Source: Rotaria socialis
Taxonomy: Eukaryota; Rotifera; Eurotatoria; Philodinida; Philodinidae
DNA length: 64,000 bases
Direction of reading: 5' to 3'
Assembly: GCA_905331475.1 (NCBI GenBank)
Contig: CAJNYU010002392.1
Span: 1-64,000 of the forward strand
Shown: positions 12,079 to 25,761 of the stretch, piece after piece
Numbering within the stretch: position 1 is the first letter of the stretch
Layout: each line of letters opens with the position of its first letter
Position numbers and translations under genes: made by a program
Notes under the pieces: model-generated
Told to the model about the DNA's origin: nothing
Seen by the model: only the letters and a program-made list of their open reading frames with translations
The model's database searches: none

Positions 12079-13058
12079 ATGGCATCTCCTATGAAAATTA
12101 TCAATTTTTCTCTTGGTACAGAAAAATTTAGATATAAATTTTCATGTAATGCGTCGCGAAATTTAATTGATGATACAATTCGCGATGAATTCAATTTAGC
12201 GAATAATGTTATATATTTCTTGATCGATACGCGAGATAATACCTTCGTTGACATATCGTCATTACGCTATCTTGATGATGAATCAAATATTATTGTAAAA
12301 ATACGAGATGAAAAAAAGTTAAAAACAAACAGTTGTACTGACATGCAGTGAGTCACCTCTTTTCTCACAGAGACTAATCATGCATGTAATTATTTCAGAA
12401 ATGGAACTTCTTCTAAAAATCGACATGTTCATGGTGGAAACCATTCAGCTGGTAACTTTTTACCGCTAACTTATATTTGTCTCGTAGTTAGTTTTTAGGA
12501 AGCATGCTCTTAAGTGATAAAAATGAAAAGTTAATCATCTCAGATTTATCATCGAGTAGTTCAACAAGTGAGAGTGACGCAAGATCAACATTACATTATA
12601 AAAACACGGTCTTGACAACCGGCGTATTGAAGATAAACGAAGCACAAAAACGTCGGGAATTAAAACTCATGTGTAACAAAAAAATATGTTATTTTATTGA
12701 AAAATATGCAAAAGTTGATCGAGGTATCATTTTCACACTAAACCATAACAAAATTTATATTGTTGGAAAATTTAGTTGATAGTGTTCGCCTGAAGAAGGA
12801 AATATTATGTAACCTGGATCTTCAAATACATGATTTATACAATTTATTAAAGTTTATAAGGAACAAAATGGATTTGCCATCTTTAGAATTAACTAAAGAT
12901 AATTTGATTAATGTTCTTTTTCGCATTTACCATAATAATTATCTGGAGAATGATTGTAAGTTATCATATATTTTATAATACCTTTATCTGCATTGCTTAT
13001 CTCTGGAAAACTAGGTATTACAACGACAGAAAATGATGATCATCAAATACAATCATAA
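12079..13058 (+). CDS. Uncharacterised 256-aa protein with coiled-coil-like C-terminus
   Basis: Exons are 12079-12347, 12399-12451, 12499-12723, 12776-12955 and 13015-13058. All four introns (47-59 bp) have GT-AG ends and matching phases, and the join gives a continuous 256-residue protein ending in TAA. I do not recognise the family. Residues about 6-75 alternate hydrophobic and charged in a pattern like a ubiquitin-fold (PB1 or CIDE-N-like) domain, including FLIDTRDNTFVDISSLRYLD. Residues about 110-140 are Ser-rich (SSSSSTSESD). Residues about 155-240 are Lys/Glu/Leu-rich and helical. The ATG at 12079 (MASPMKII) is chosen because the upstream in-frame region lies in the transposon end. Neighbours give no functional hint. 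The gene structure is well supported by phase; function is unknown. Confidence 0.65.
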
Positions 13059-13399
13059 ATCCACGTCGATCAAAACAATCGCTTGTCAATTTATATCGGA
13101 AATATAGATGTATGGAACCGAAAAAGGCTGTCTTAGTACAATATCTATAAATTATACTTTGTACTCCTTTTATATTTAGCATCGACGGGTTTTCATGTGT
13201 ACATACTATATTTCATTGTCAGATAAAACATGCTCCAGAGGAAAAGTTTCTTCACTTGGTTTTATATTATGTCTATGAGCGTTCTGTATTGTTTATTGCT
13301 TGTTCATTTGACTATTTCTGCAGTACACCAAACTTTCTTTGATTCTATAATATTTTACAATTTTATTATTTCTGCTTCGAAAAAAATCTGAATTTGATG

Positions 13400-13725
13400 G
13401 TAACAGTTACTTCATTCAACGAAATACACATGCACCCAGGTTGTAGAGGTACGGCGGGCAATGGTTGGAAAGCCTGGAAAAGTGGAAGCAGTATTCTGAT
13501 CTGGAATTGACGGATGTTTTTCCGGTGTATTCTGGCCAGTTGCCTGTGCGTTCCGGCTGGAAGTTGACCGGCATACACCGGGAAAGCATCCGTCAATTTC
13601 GGACCGGAATAATACTTCCAGGTTCCAGAGACTTCCCGTGTTTTTCTCCGGAATACAGTGATTTCTCCGCATCTTTTCGGTCGGTTCGTACAGTATTCAG
13701 TGACCGGAACGATCGACATGGGCAT
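13400..13725. mobile_element. GC-rich foldback repeat
   Basis: This 300-bp island is much richer in G+C than its surroundings. Its centre folds: TTGACGGATGTTTTTCCGGT at about 13506 pairs with the complement at about 13575-13600, and pairing continues outward over GGAAG/CTTCC and CCTGG/CCAGG phrases to roughly 13440 and 13640. Open frames on both strands are explained by composition and palindromy. It is probably a non-autonomous foldback; no target duplication found. Confidence 0.5.
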
Positions 13726-13972
13726 TAAGCTTAGTCCCGTCGAAATTTTGATTTGAGTTTATTGCATAGTAAAATAAACGGTCCGTTCTCCTTGTAAAAC
13801 GTAGAATATAGAATCAAAACAAATAGTCAAGTTTCCCACTGATTCATACTATGACGAGTCAAGACTAGGTGTGTGACAGTGTCAGTTCAGTTTCGAACAT
13901 CGGGAGCTTTTCACTAATTCAGCACTCAGAAACTTGAGGGTGTGAGTGTAGATGTCAGTGCGGGTGTACTGA

Positions 13973-14044
13973 ATTCCGGAATCGATTGGAATTAGATGGA
14001 ATTGGTTCCGGAATGTTCAACATTGCGAAATACGATGTATTCTC
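13973..14044. repeat. Solo end of a GGTTCCGGAATGTTCAACATT repeat family
   Basis: The phrase GGTTCCGGAATGTTCAACAT followed by TGCGAAATACGATGTATTCT matches the terminal inverted repeat of the complete element at 25533-25761. Only one end is clear here, so it is probably a truncated copy. Confidence 0.5.
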
Positions 14045-16982
14045 ATATCAACAATATAAAAAGCGTGAATCGATCAAATCATAACTTTGGGAAATAGTCA
14101 AGATCAAAGTTTGTGAGCTTACCAAAATATATTATGGTTACTTCCATTGAGACCCGCTGTTTTAAACATAATGAACATTTGTAACCGACTTATTTGTCAA
14201 TTAAATCAATGATTATGATAAGGATAATATTAAATTAAGAAAACAAAATATCGATATTGTCAAAGAAAAACCAGAAGACCAGTAAAAACAAAAGAATCAT
14301 TACAGATATGTTCTATTTAGTTATTTGAGCATACGACGGCATAGTTTACGTTGACGCTTGTCTGATTAGTCCATCGTTTAAGTTTTCTTTTCTGTTAAAA
14401 TAATTTATTAAATTTCACTTTTTTTATTTCAGTTTATAGTCAAATTTATACACTCATAACACTTTATTAACGTTCGGGAAATCCTCAAGAGTCCGTTTGT
14501 TTTCCACAACAGTGAAGAAATTTGTGAAAGACGTATACACAGGGTTTTGTTGATTCATCCACGTTCGTTTACGAAGACGCTAAAAGTTATCGAATACAGT
14601 AGTTTTGTACAAGAAGCACTTTATAAAGTGTGACATGGAATTAATTTGCAACTTTGTCCCTGAAAGATGAAAGTTGAGATGTTTCGCACATCGGTAAAAT
14701 ACAAAAGCTCAAACTTTCTATCGAAAGTAATTTTTCAGACCTTCCAAAGTTTCCGTCACTACTCCAGAATAAAATCTGATACGAAATTCGGAAGCCTGTG
14801 CTCAGAAAGAGTACTAAATTCTGTTTTTAAATCATAGGTTTCGATTCATCTGAACTACTTTTAGATGGACCAAAAACCAATGATAAATATTCCCACGTAT
14901 ATCGGAGAGAAATTTATTTGAGTTGAAAAAATAATACCGAAACAAGTAATGTCCAACAATTATTGTACATTAATGAAGCTTTACATAAAATCGTCTTCGC
15001 TTTTGATCTTTGTGAGAGATTAGAGAGAATAAGAAGATTTTCACCAGGATTAGAATCGATTTCAATAAGGCTATACGTGCCTCAGCTACTTCCTAAATCA
15101 AAAACAAAAAAAAAATTTTGTTTTGATTTTCAGATATTTTTTGACAAAAAAATCTCTTCTTTCATTTCTATTACAGATTTATTTCTGTTTTATAACTGAC
15201 CTCTCGAGATATACTTCAAAGATCATTTAATTATATGAATTAAGAAAATCGATATTTCATTCAACTCACTTTTAGCAGCTACTCATTTAAATAAAATTAA
15301 AAAAGATTTCTTAGCAAAATATTTTCGAATGCTCAATAGTAGTCTGCATTTTCAGAGAATAATAATGAGCGACTTTATTCTTTATGAACATTCATCTGTA
15401 ATTGAATATATACGTACTATCTATATGATTGTGCTGAAAAAACAGTAGGAAAAGGTCTAACTTTGGTTTGTAACAGAGTATAAACTTTCTCTAGCAGGAG
15501 GAGAAATTGAAAAACGTTTTTCAACATTAATGTCCAACACACATCGCAATTATCGTAGATACCTACGAATTCAGTGTTTGTTCTCTATATTAAGGATGAT
15601 GATCTCGCATATGCTCCGGAACAAGCAACTCAACTGAATCCTTTAACAATGTGAATGATGCAAGTATTAATCGCGTGTTTAAGAATTATTTACATCGTCT
15701 TCAATCATTCACATTTGATAATTCACCTCCTACACAAATGACATACGCTGTAAATCCTTATACGTTATCAATTTTTTCCTTTTTTTCTATTACAATTGAA
15801 AATGCTGACTCTCTTCTACATATTTTTCTAATTTTTAAATGAAATCAATGCAATTAATATATTTTGTTTTACCAACAACATTTACTTCTGCAAATTAGCA
15901 GCTATAAGACTTATCTTTATTGCGCTGTATAATACCGAATGAATGAAAATATAACTTATATAGTTGTGCAATAAAAGCGAATGCATTAGGCAATTTTATT
16001 ACTTATCGAAACAAAGACAAATAAATATATTATTCTTACGAAGTAAAGATAATAAAATTGAAAAAAGGAAGGCCCTTATAATGTTCAATTTTCTCTCAAT
16101 ATCTATAAAACAGTTGTGATGTCATAACTACAAAAATTACGTTGATCATATTTTTTACATGTATCTTCTCCCGTAGGATCCTCAATTATTAACAACATAA
16201 AATATTGAGGTGCTATAAGTAAGAAAAATAATGTTTTTATACCACATATTTGTATATTTGTTTATCATAGAAGAAGCTAGAGCTTTCTTTAACTTTGCTT
16301 ATTATGTTTATGTCATGAATTGGCGATGCATCAATCTATATTTGATCGACTGATCATGGATGCAAACGTTAGCTGAATATATTGTTAAAAAACTGACCAC
16401 TCCTCTACTCATAGAATTCGAGTATTAAAACCTGCTACGCTGCTGCATTTCCTGCAGTTTAAATGCTGAAGTAGTTAAATCTAAGAAATGTTGAAGTTCA
16501 TTGCGTAAGCAAGTGCGAAACACTGTATAATATTATTTCTCAAAATAAAATTGATTACCTCTGATTGAAAGCTTTCGGCGCGAGGGATTTTCATCTCCGT
16601 GCACGTTATTAAGAAAATGCGAGAAGATACGGAAGCCTTTAGAGAGAATAGTCGTCCAGGAGTAGTAAAGGCAATAGCATATTGTTTTGTTGTTGAAATT
16701 TTATTTAAACCGTTTTGTCATTTAAATCGTCCGGATTATGCGCTTTTTCTCAAAGGCCCTTTTTATTTGTAAGTGGAAAATAAGAGAGCAACAGTGATAT
16801 TAATATCTTAAAGGCCAATTTTACTTTTTGTCTCCCTCTCGCTCTCGCTTAAGAAAAGATGTATTTTTCAACGTGAAAGATAAGAGCAAACAATATACCT
16901 GCAACACTCTTACCGATACTGGAGTTGCAAACATTTGCTATTACCTCAAATACGTCATGTTAACACATCCAATATAATATTA

Positions 16983-19900
16983 ATGCAAGCTTTTGATCAG
17001 AACGAGACGGTTGTCAAGTCAAACACTTATAATATATCTAAAAAAGTATGTTGGGTGATTTCAATCGTAATTGGAATTTGTCTCGTAGTTTTAATCGCAT
17101 TGACTGCTTATTTTGGTGTTCGCTCATCCAATGAAACCATTGTATACGTTGAAGCCACGTCATTATCGACAAGTTCTACAAATCAGAATGAAATAACAAC
17201 CACACCGAGCCGGAATGAAGTAACAAGCACTACGAATCAGATTGAAACAACAACCACAATAACTCCTACTCCGCCTGTAGAACGAATACCAACGAATTTG
17301 AAACCAGTATTATATGAATGGACAATTACCCCCGATCTGGTTAAAGAAACATTTGTTGGTAAACAAGTTTTTTTTATCTAAAATTCGAAGAAACACAATT
17401 GTATTAACTTAAAATGAGGAAAAAAAGAACGGTTTACTATTTTCTTCTAATTAATCGAATAATTGACGGGCATTTTTCCAATTGAGTGATTCTTTCTCTT
17501 CTTTCATTTCCGATTGTAGGTGATCTATTATATACATTTACATGCCTTGAATCCACAAACAAATTAGTTCTTCATATGGTTGACTTGAATATAGATAACT
17601 CAACCATAGCCATCGTTAACTCGTCGTCGTCTAGTATGATGCCTGCGTTTGATTCATGGTCCTATGATGATTATAATCAGTTCATGATAATCGATTTCTC
17701 GTCCGATTTTCAACCGGAGACAATCTACACAGTTCATATCGTTTACTGGGCTGCCGTTGATAGTGATCTTGAAGGTCTCTACTTAAGTAACTATGTTAAT
17801 GCCAGTGGAACTAGCCGAACATTTCTAACCTCTCAAATGGAGCCCATATATGCTCGCAGTGCTCTTCCATGTGTTGATGAACCCGCCCGCAAGGCGGTAT
17901 TTCGTATTACTGTTAACCATGATCCTTCGTATGTTGTATGGACGAATGGCGAGTTAGAACGCTCGGATACATTGGTTGATGGCCGAGTGAATTCTTATTT
18001 TGCTCCAACATTAAACATGTCAACATATCTCTTGGCGTTGATTGTAGCATCTAGAGCAGACTTTGCCTGTCTACCGGATCGTGTTATTAGTTCGAAGAAT
18101 ATTACATCGAGAACATGTGGACGTACTCAAATTTTACCACAAATTGCTTACGCTGATGAAGTAGCGTTCAAAGCACTGAATTTTTTCAATGAATATTTCG
18201 ATATCGATTATGCACTGCCTAAAATTGAACACTTCGCCGTACCGGATTTTGAAGGTGGTGCTATGGAAAACTATGGCGAGTATTTTTTATTTCATATAAA
18301 CTACTACACAAAGGAGTATCACTACGTTTTTCATATCAATCTTTGATTTTAGGTTTATTAATTTATGCTGAGCCTGGCTTGGTTTTCGACGAGAAAACTG
18401 GTTCTACGTCACAACAACAATATGTAACCTTGATTGTAGCCCACGAAATAGCACATCAATGGTTCGGCAATTTAGTGTCACCTGCTTGGTGGGGAGAACT
18501 GTAAGTCATTTCTTTCTAATGTTCCTGTTGTTGCTAACCACAATATGCAAATACGTATTATATAGATGGCTGAAAGAAGGCTTTGCCAATTATATGGAAA
18601 CGGTAGCATCTGATTTTATTGAGCCTTCATGGAGACAAGAGGAACTGTTTGTTATTGAAAAAATCTTTTCATTTATGAAAGCTGATTCATTGCCAACATC
18701 ACGACCGATCAGCGTTGAATCGACGAATCTAGCTGATATATTTCTCATGTTTGACAGAATAACCTATGACAAAGGGTCATCAATCATTAGAATGATGGCT
18801 ATGTTTTTAGGCGCCGAAGTTTTTCAACAAGGTATTCGAAATTATCTAAAAAGTTTGAGTTATAGTTCAGCAACACAGCAAGACCTTTGGCGATATTTGG
18901 CTGAAGCTACAAATAATACAGTCGATGTGGAACGTATTATGACAGGATGGACACATCAAGCAGGCTATCCAGTCATTGAAATTAATCGAATATATACGAA
19001 AAACGACCAACAATTACAACCGCAAACAGTTAACGGTGAATTAATAATAACTCAACAACCATTTAATCTTTTTCCATCGACGACAAAACAAGAAACATGG
19101 TGGGTTCCGTTCAAATATGTCGATCAAGCAGCACTTGAAGTATTCTACTGTTCGATTTTTGCATAGAATATCATTTTTGTTTTCCTAGCTATCGACTGAA
19201 AGTCCACTCGTATGGCTCAATAGCACGTCAACAACTTTATCAATAACAACTTCCGATTCAGATTGGATCATAGGAAATCCGAATTATTTCGGCACATATC
19301 GAGTCAAATATGATCCAAGAAATTTTCAGCTAATTCTAACTCAACTTCAAACAAATCATACACTCATTCCAGTTATTAATCGAGGTGCTCTCATTGATGA
19401 TACATTTGCGGTATCACGTGCATTTTTAATCAATGCCACCGATGCCTACAAATTAATTGACTACCTTAAAAATGAACGTGATTTTGTTCCGTGGACAGCA
19501 GCATTTTCGGCAATCGATCAGCAAGAATATTTACTGGGCGACGATGAAATATATCCTGAGATACAAAGTTATTTTCTCAGTTTGGTTTTACCATTGTACA
19601 ATAGTATTGGTTGGGGATATATCAATCAAACAGCAGATTGGCGCCGAGCATTGCTTCAACCAAAAGTTCTTCGAGCTGTTTGTTCCTTTGGTTATCGAGA
19701 ATGTATCGATAGAGTCAAAACTGTGTTTGGTCAATGGTATTTAAATCCTACGGAAAATGGAATACCGACTAGTTTACGCTCACTTGTCTATTGTTTTGCG
19801 GTTAGTGAAGGTTCTTATGAAGAATTTCAATTTTTATGGAATCGTCTAGAAAATGAAGTAGAACCCATTGAGACATCGAATCTACTCAATGGTCTCGCTT

Positions 19901-20422
19901 GTACAAAAGATCGATCACGAACCGTTTGGTTTCTTAACCAACATTTGAAAAATGGATCTGTGATTCGTGAACAAGACATAACAGATTCAATTGCTAATGT
20001 AGCTTCTTCGCGAGATGTTTATCCGATTGCTTGGATATGGATTCAGGAAAATTGGTCAAAGTTATTTGCAAAATGGGGGAAAAGCGATTCTGGTTTAGAT
20101 GATGTTATCGATGAAATAACTAATCGGTTTGTAACTGTTCGACAACTAAATGAATTTAAAATCTTTGCCGATTCAATCGTTGATAAAGGTAAAACTTTCA
20201 TATGGACTATTGCAATAATTGAATGGGTCGAATGCTGTTCTTTCTATAGGTACTGTTTATCGTCAATTTCAACTTTCACTGGATAAAATCAATGCGGCTA
20301 TCGCTTGGAACACAGCAAATATCGCTTCAATAACTGAACTTATTCGATCGATGAATGATTCATCCACTATGAGCCATCGTCTTTCTTCTTTCGCTATTCC
20401 TCTTCATAATGATTTGCACTAG
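16983..20422 (+). CDS. Aminopeptidase N-like M1 zinc metallopeptidase, type II membrane protein
   Basis: Six exons: 16983-17358, 17520-18275, 18353-18500, 18566-19139, 19189-20188 and 20250-20422. Together they give 1008 residues, close to animal aminopeptidase N. The enzyme removes N-terminal residues from peptides outside the cell. Visible in order: short cytoplasmic tail, transmembrane helix at about 22-45, Ser/Thr/Pro stalk at about 50-105, the family start RIPTNLKPVLYEW, exopeptidase motif GAMEN at 372-376, zinc site HEIAH at 408-412 with the third ligand Glu431 eighteen residues on (WLKEGF), and the catalytic-tyrosine segment YDKGSS. All are intact. The ATG at 16983 is the first one giving the cytoplasmic tail; upstream codons are open but lack ATG. 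Intron 2 begins with GC rather than GT. A protease gene follows on the opposite strand. Family is certain; substrate is unknown. Confidence 0.93.
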
Positions 20423-21934
20423 AGGTGTAAGCCAACGAGCTGATTGGTAGTGGCAACTGTGAATTTTAAAACTAAATAATGTTTTAAATGAAAAGAAACT
20501 CTTGTTCATTTTGTATGTTACGATAATCAAGGTATTAGATATGAGCGTTACGGAGATAGGTACTGAATTCTTAAACAACTTTCATATGCATCAAGAGACT
20601 CAAAGTTTCTGAATATATACATACTGAAAAGGCGATGTCTACAATAAAAACTGTTAGCGCAATGCCGGTGGGATTATAATGCAAAATACTATGTCGCTCG
20701 TGTCAGTAGTCACAGGTAATTGAATGTCGAAACCGTCAGAGATAGAATCATCATGAACAAGCTAGTAATGGTTGATTTTACAGAGCCATAGCTACAATAT
20801 ACAAGATGTACAATGTTACGAATGTTTTAAATAGGCAATGCTAGAAAGGTGCTTTGTACCAGCACGCAATTCAAATAATTCAATTTCACCACTTTTGTTT
20901 TCCATCTTTTTGCCTTCAACTTAAATCAATAAACTAATGAGCACCGATCATTTAATTGTTTCACGAGGAGAGGGGGTAATGCCTAGTTATTTGGTAATTT
21001 TAGTATCATTAATTAAGATAATGTTAGGAACGAACGAGCAACTGATAATTGAGAGAAAACTAACAATCACACCTGGCAATCGGAATATCTTCTTTATCTT
21101 ATTGTAATAATAATTTTTTTGTCAAGAGAATATTGATTGTTAGGTTTATACAACATTTTGAGAAATTTAAGGCTAGTAAAATTCATAGAAAGAGATAGGA
21201 AATCAAAATTCTGTTCTGTTCTGTTTATGCAACCATCGTGTTCCGCCATCATTCGTTCCTATATTTTATTGCATGTAGACAACGATCCAATCATGATGCT
21301 CTCAGGGTTTATTATCTCTGTGATGGGGGAATTACCTGTCGGTAACGGTCTGTGGGGGATAGTTGCATATTTCTACCCTAAACACTTGAACACTCCTTTC
21401 AGGTCGTGTTCCACAAAATATGTGAAAACCGGTAAATTAAAATTTCATTCATCATAAAAGATGTACCTCTTATAGTTTCTGTTTTCTTTTTCTTCCCCGC
21501 TCTTCTTTTATTTCTCTCTTTTTCTAATTTTCTGTTTTATCCAATATGCGATTCTTACAGGTCCTTGATAATGTTAAATGCTCATATCAAACGTTCTTTT
21601 AAATGTATTTATTAAACGGTAAAGTTAAATGTTTGCTCTATTTTATATAAATGTGTTCTATCTTATCATTGTGTAAAGTGTTATTCTCAGGGAGGAAGAC
21701 GGGAAACGAAGACAATCGATGATGTTTCACCCCATATATGAAAGAAACAATTAGAAGCTACCTCTCTTACTCACTCTTTTTTTTCTTTTCTTTTTTATAC
21801 ATATGTGAATCATTCACGGAACAATAAACTATATACAAAAAAAAAGTTCTTTTAATCTTTAATACTGTAATTTATTTTTAAAATAGAATCTCTAGAACAA
21901 CTTTAAAAAAAAGAAAAACCATTCTTTTCCTGCA
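20423..21934. other. Intergenic between convergent protease genes
   Basis: No gene is seen. It contains the first copy of a 160-bp direct repeat (21156-21315). Low-complexity TTTTCTTT tracts lie at 21480-21530 and 21776-21800. Both flanking genes end into this interval, so it holds two 3' untranslated regions. Confidence 0.4.
21156..21315. repeat. 160-bp dispersed direct repeat, copy 1
   Basis: It runs from TTTTGAGAAATTTAAGG to CTCAGGGTTTATTAT and matches 24115-24275 at roughly 90 percent or better by eye. The pair brackets the serine protease gene. No inverted ends or coding content are seen, so it is a dispersed repeat or part of an old duplication. Confidence 0.65.
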
Positions 21935-23122
<1,188 letters not shown>

Positions 23123-24114
23123 GACTTTTTCACCTTTTTTTTCTAATACTGGCTATCAACTAGCTTCGATTCCGTTTAAATAAGAATCCTACTTCCTACA
23201 TTTTCTCTAAAAACAAGAGATAAAAGTTGAATCACAGTATGCAATGATAAAATATCCATGACTTTTTCAGTTGTGAAAGTATGTTCTAGAAATAAATAAG
23301 TAAATCTCTGACTTTTGATAAAACAAAAAGATAGTCAATAGAAAAATAAAATTTTTGAATCACAGAATTTCTCTCTTTTAAGATAACAGAAGACATGTAG
23401 CAGTTTGAAAGCGGTAGAACTGTTTATTAGTCCGAAAAGGTTTTTAGCGCAGTCCTCTTGGGATTTAACTTTGAAGCTCACATATATCCCCCTGGGAAAA
23501 AATAGTGTTACTCAATATTTTTAATAAATCATCAGTATAAATTAACATTTTGAGAATGTAATTATCTATTCAGATAGCCCGTGGAATTCTCTAAAACTCT
23601 ATGTACGTACGCTTTGAATTTCACTTGTTCGCTAAAAATGAATTCAAGCTCAGTAAAGGCACCCTCATTGTCAGATTCCCCGAAAATGCATTTTCTGTTC
23701 TTTTAAATATAGAACAAGTTATTACAAAAGTAGATATATATCCTGAAAGCGCGTGAAATTCTCTATTAGTCTGTGCTTTTGTCAACCTTGACTCGGAATT
23801 GTTTGATGGCAAATCTTTCGAGTATTGTTAATGTACTCACGCATCACGTTTCTAGGTCAGACGTTGTTGGGGTGTGGGTGTGAATAAGCTGCCATGATTA
23901 AGTTATTAGAGCTATGAAAATCTGCTTATAAATTTTACGAGATTTAATTATTCAGTATAGCAAAAGAAAATCGATCGATTTTTTGTAGTTCTTAGAATTC
24001 ATTTTATAAAAGCAGTTCAGCAACATCATTCAACTACAGAACACGGGTAAGTTTATAGATTTTTAATAATCATCGTTCTAGGAAAATCAATATTTTTTTC
24101 TTTATGAGTAGTAT

Positions 24115-24275
24115 TTTTGAGAAATTAAAGATTAGTAAAATTCATAGAAAGAGATAGGAAATAAAAATTCTGTTATGTTCTGTTTATGCAACCATCGTGT
24201 CCTGCCATCATTCGTTTCTATATCTTTATTGCATGTAGACAACGATCCAATCATGGTGCTCTCAGGGTTTATTAT
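24115..24275. repeat. 160-bp dispersed direct repeat, copy 2
   Basis: Same orientation as copy 1 at 21156-21315, with a few substitutions and one-base indels. See copy 1. Confidence 0.65.
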
Positions 24276-24444
24276 TCTTGTTATATGAATAGTAAATATG
24301 ATTATTATAGTATAAAACAAATTTTACATTGATGATCAATTGTTGAATTATGTGTGGTAAATAAGTTTCTTAGTTTTTTTTCTAATATACTTTCATGTGA
24401 CGAATGAATCCCGAAAGAGCAACCAAATTTTACTATGGACATTC

Positions 24445-25079
24445 GGTAAATTCCAGCTTCGCCGAATTTTATTTTCGCCGACGATTATTTTCGCCGACTC
24501 CAACTTCGCCGAATAAAAATCTTGACCGAAAAATATCGAATCAAATTTGATCCATTCTAGATATAGAATTTTATCCTAACTAACTACTTTAATACTGACT
24601 TGATTAATTAACCCCATCTGACTTGGTAACCATCTGTGTTGATAACTCACGCACACACCCACACCCACACCCTAGGCAACTGACTTGGTAGCCATCTGAG
24701 TTGATAACCCACGCACGCACTCACGCATACACCCACACCCACAACCACACCCACACCCTCAAGGTGTGGGTGTGTGCGTGAGTTATCAACACAGATAGTT
24801 ACCAAGTCAGTTGGTTACCAACTCAGATGGTTACCAACTCAGATGGTTACTAGCTCAGATGGTTACTAACTCAGATGGTTACCAAGTCAGTTGGTTACCA
24901 AGTCAGATGGGGTTAATTAATCAAGTCAGTGTTAAAGTAGCTAGTTAGGATAAAATTCTATATCTAGAATGGATCAAATTTGATTCGATATTTTTCGGTC
25001 AAGATTTTTATTCGGCGAAGTTGGAGTCGGCGAAAATAATCGTCGGCGAAAAAAAGATTCGGCGAAGCTTGAATTTACT
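24445..25079. mobile_element. Foldback element with TCGCCGA ends and a minisatellite core
   Basis: Arms of about 185 bp (24445-~24630 and ~24892-25079) are inverted and nearly identical. Each outer arm holds three to four TTCGCCGA/TCGGCGAA phrases at irregular spacing. The core carries CACACCC telomere-like tracts (24650-24672, 24728-24775) and about seven copies of a 16-bp unit (GGTTACCAACTCAGAT) at 24807-24905. There is no coding capacity. No target duplication could be fixed at the ends. It is probably a non-autonomous foldback DNA transposon; the family is not recognised. Confidence 0.65.
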
Positions 25080-25532
25080 CCGTTTTTCGGATTTTGTTTT
25101 ATTCTACGCCAATTATTTTACAGTGTATGCAGGTTTGATGGAGAATATGCGAAAATATTCTTTTCAGGACGATTGCAGGTAATGTGGTGCTCTTGTACTA
25201 TAATGCACGCACATGCACAATCACTTCGTTTTTGGAACTTGAACTAAAATTCATTGCATATGCATCATTGTTCTATCATTTATCTATATCGGCACCGCTA
25301 CATTTTCTTTGCAATCGCTTCCTCGTTGCTTGTTCACAACGAATATACTCACTCGCTAGATGCAACCGTGACCAGATCCAGATCACCGGTAGCCACTATC
25401 ATTCATAAAAATGTTTGAAATTTGAATCTAACGTCGAATGGTTAGCTGTAGAATTTAAATTCGACTGTACTGACCGTTTTCCAACTTACCTTCTTGTAAA
25501 GGAATCAACTTGGAAGGTGCAGTCTATTTCAT

Positions 25533-25761
25533 GAGAATACATCCTATTCCGCAATGTTGAACACTCAGGAACCAGTTCCGCTCACTGAACCAATGCTATC
25601 TAATTCCAGCAGCTCCGTTTATCACTTCCAACAAAATTCCTGAATTCCCGGAATCACTGCCTAATGATTCCGCTTTCAACTAATTAGGAAATTGATGGAA
25701 CTGATTCCAGAGGAGGAACTGGTTCCGGAATGTTCAACATTGTGGAATAGTATGAGTGCTC
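25533..25761. mobile_element. MITE with TIRs of about 45 bp (GGAACCAGTTCC family)
   Basis: Left end GAGAATACATCCTATTCCGC continues into AATGTTGAACACTCAGG. The right end reads back as GAGCACTCATACTATTCCAC then AATGTTGAACATTCCGG. It is 229 bp, non-coding, rich in GGAACT/GATTCC. A related end lies at 13973-14044. Confidence 0.65.

Larger units (their letters stand above)
13059..16982. other. Intergenic, mostly unexplained
   Basis: Apart from the foldback at 13400-13725 and a solo element end at 13973-14044, I see no gene. A plus-strand stretch from about 14963 to 15840 has several open segments interrupted by stops and could be an old decayed coding region, but no family was recognisable. 16600-16980 should hold the aminopeptidase promoter; no motif could be assigned. 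Confidence 0.4.

Noticed and set aside
13366..13728. Overlapping ORFs of 86-119 codons on both strands
   Set aside because: Explained by the GC-rich, self-complementary foldback; protein sequences are low-complexity and unlike known proteins.
14963..15842. Possible decayed transposase or host gene on the plus strand
   Set aside because: Open segments are broken by stops and no conserved motif or splice chain could be found.
16935..16982. Upstream extension of the aminopeptidase
   Set aside because: The frame is open but begins with TTG; the first ATG at 16983 gives a normal cytoplasmic tail.
24807..24905. 16-bp tandem repeats considered as a CRISPR-like array
   Set aside because: Units are directly adjacent without unique spacers and lie inside a foldback element in eukaryotic DNA; it is a minisatellite.
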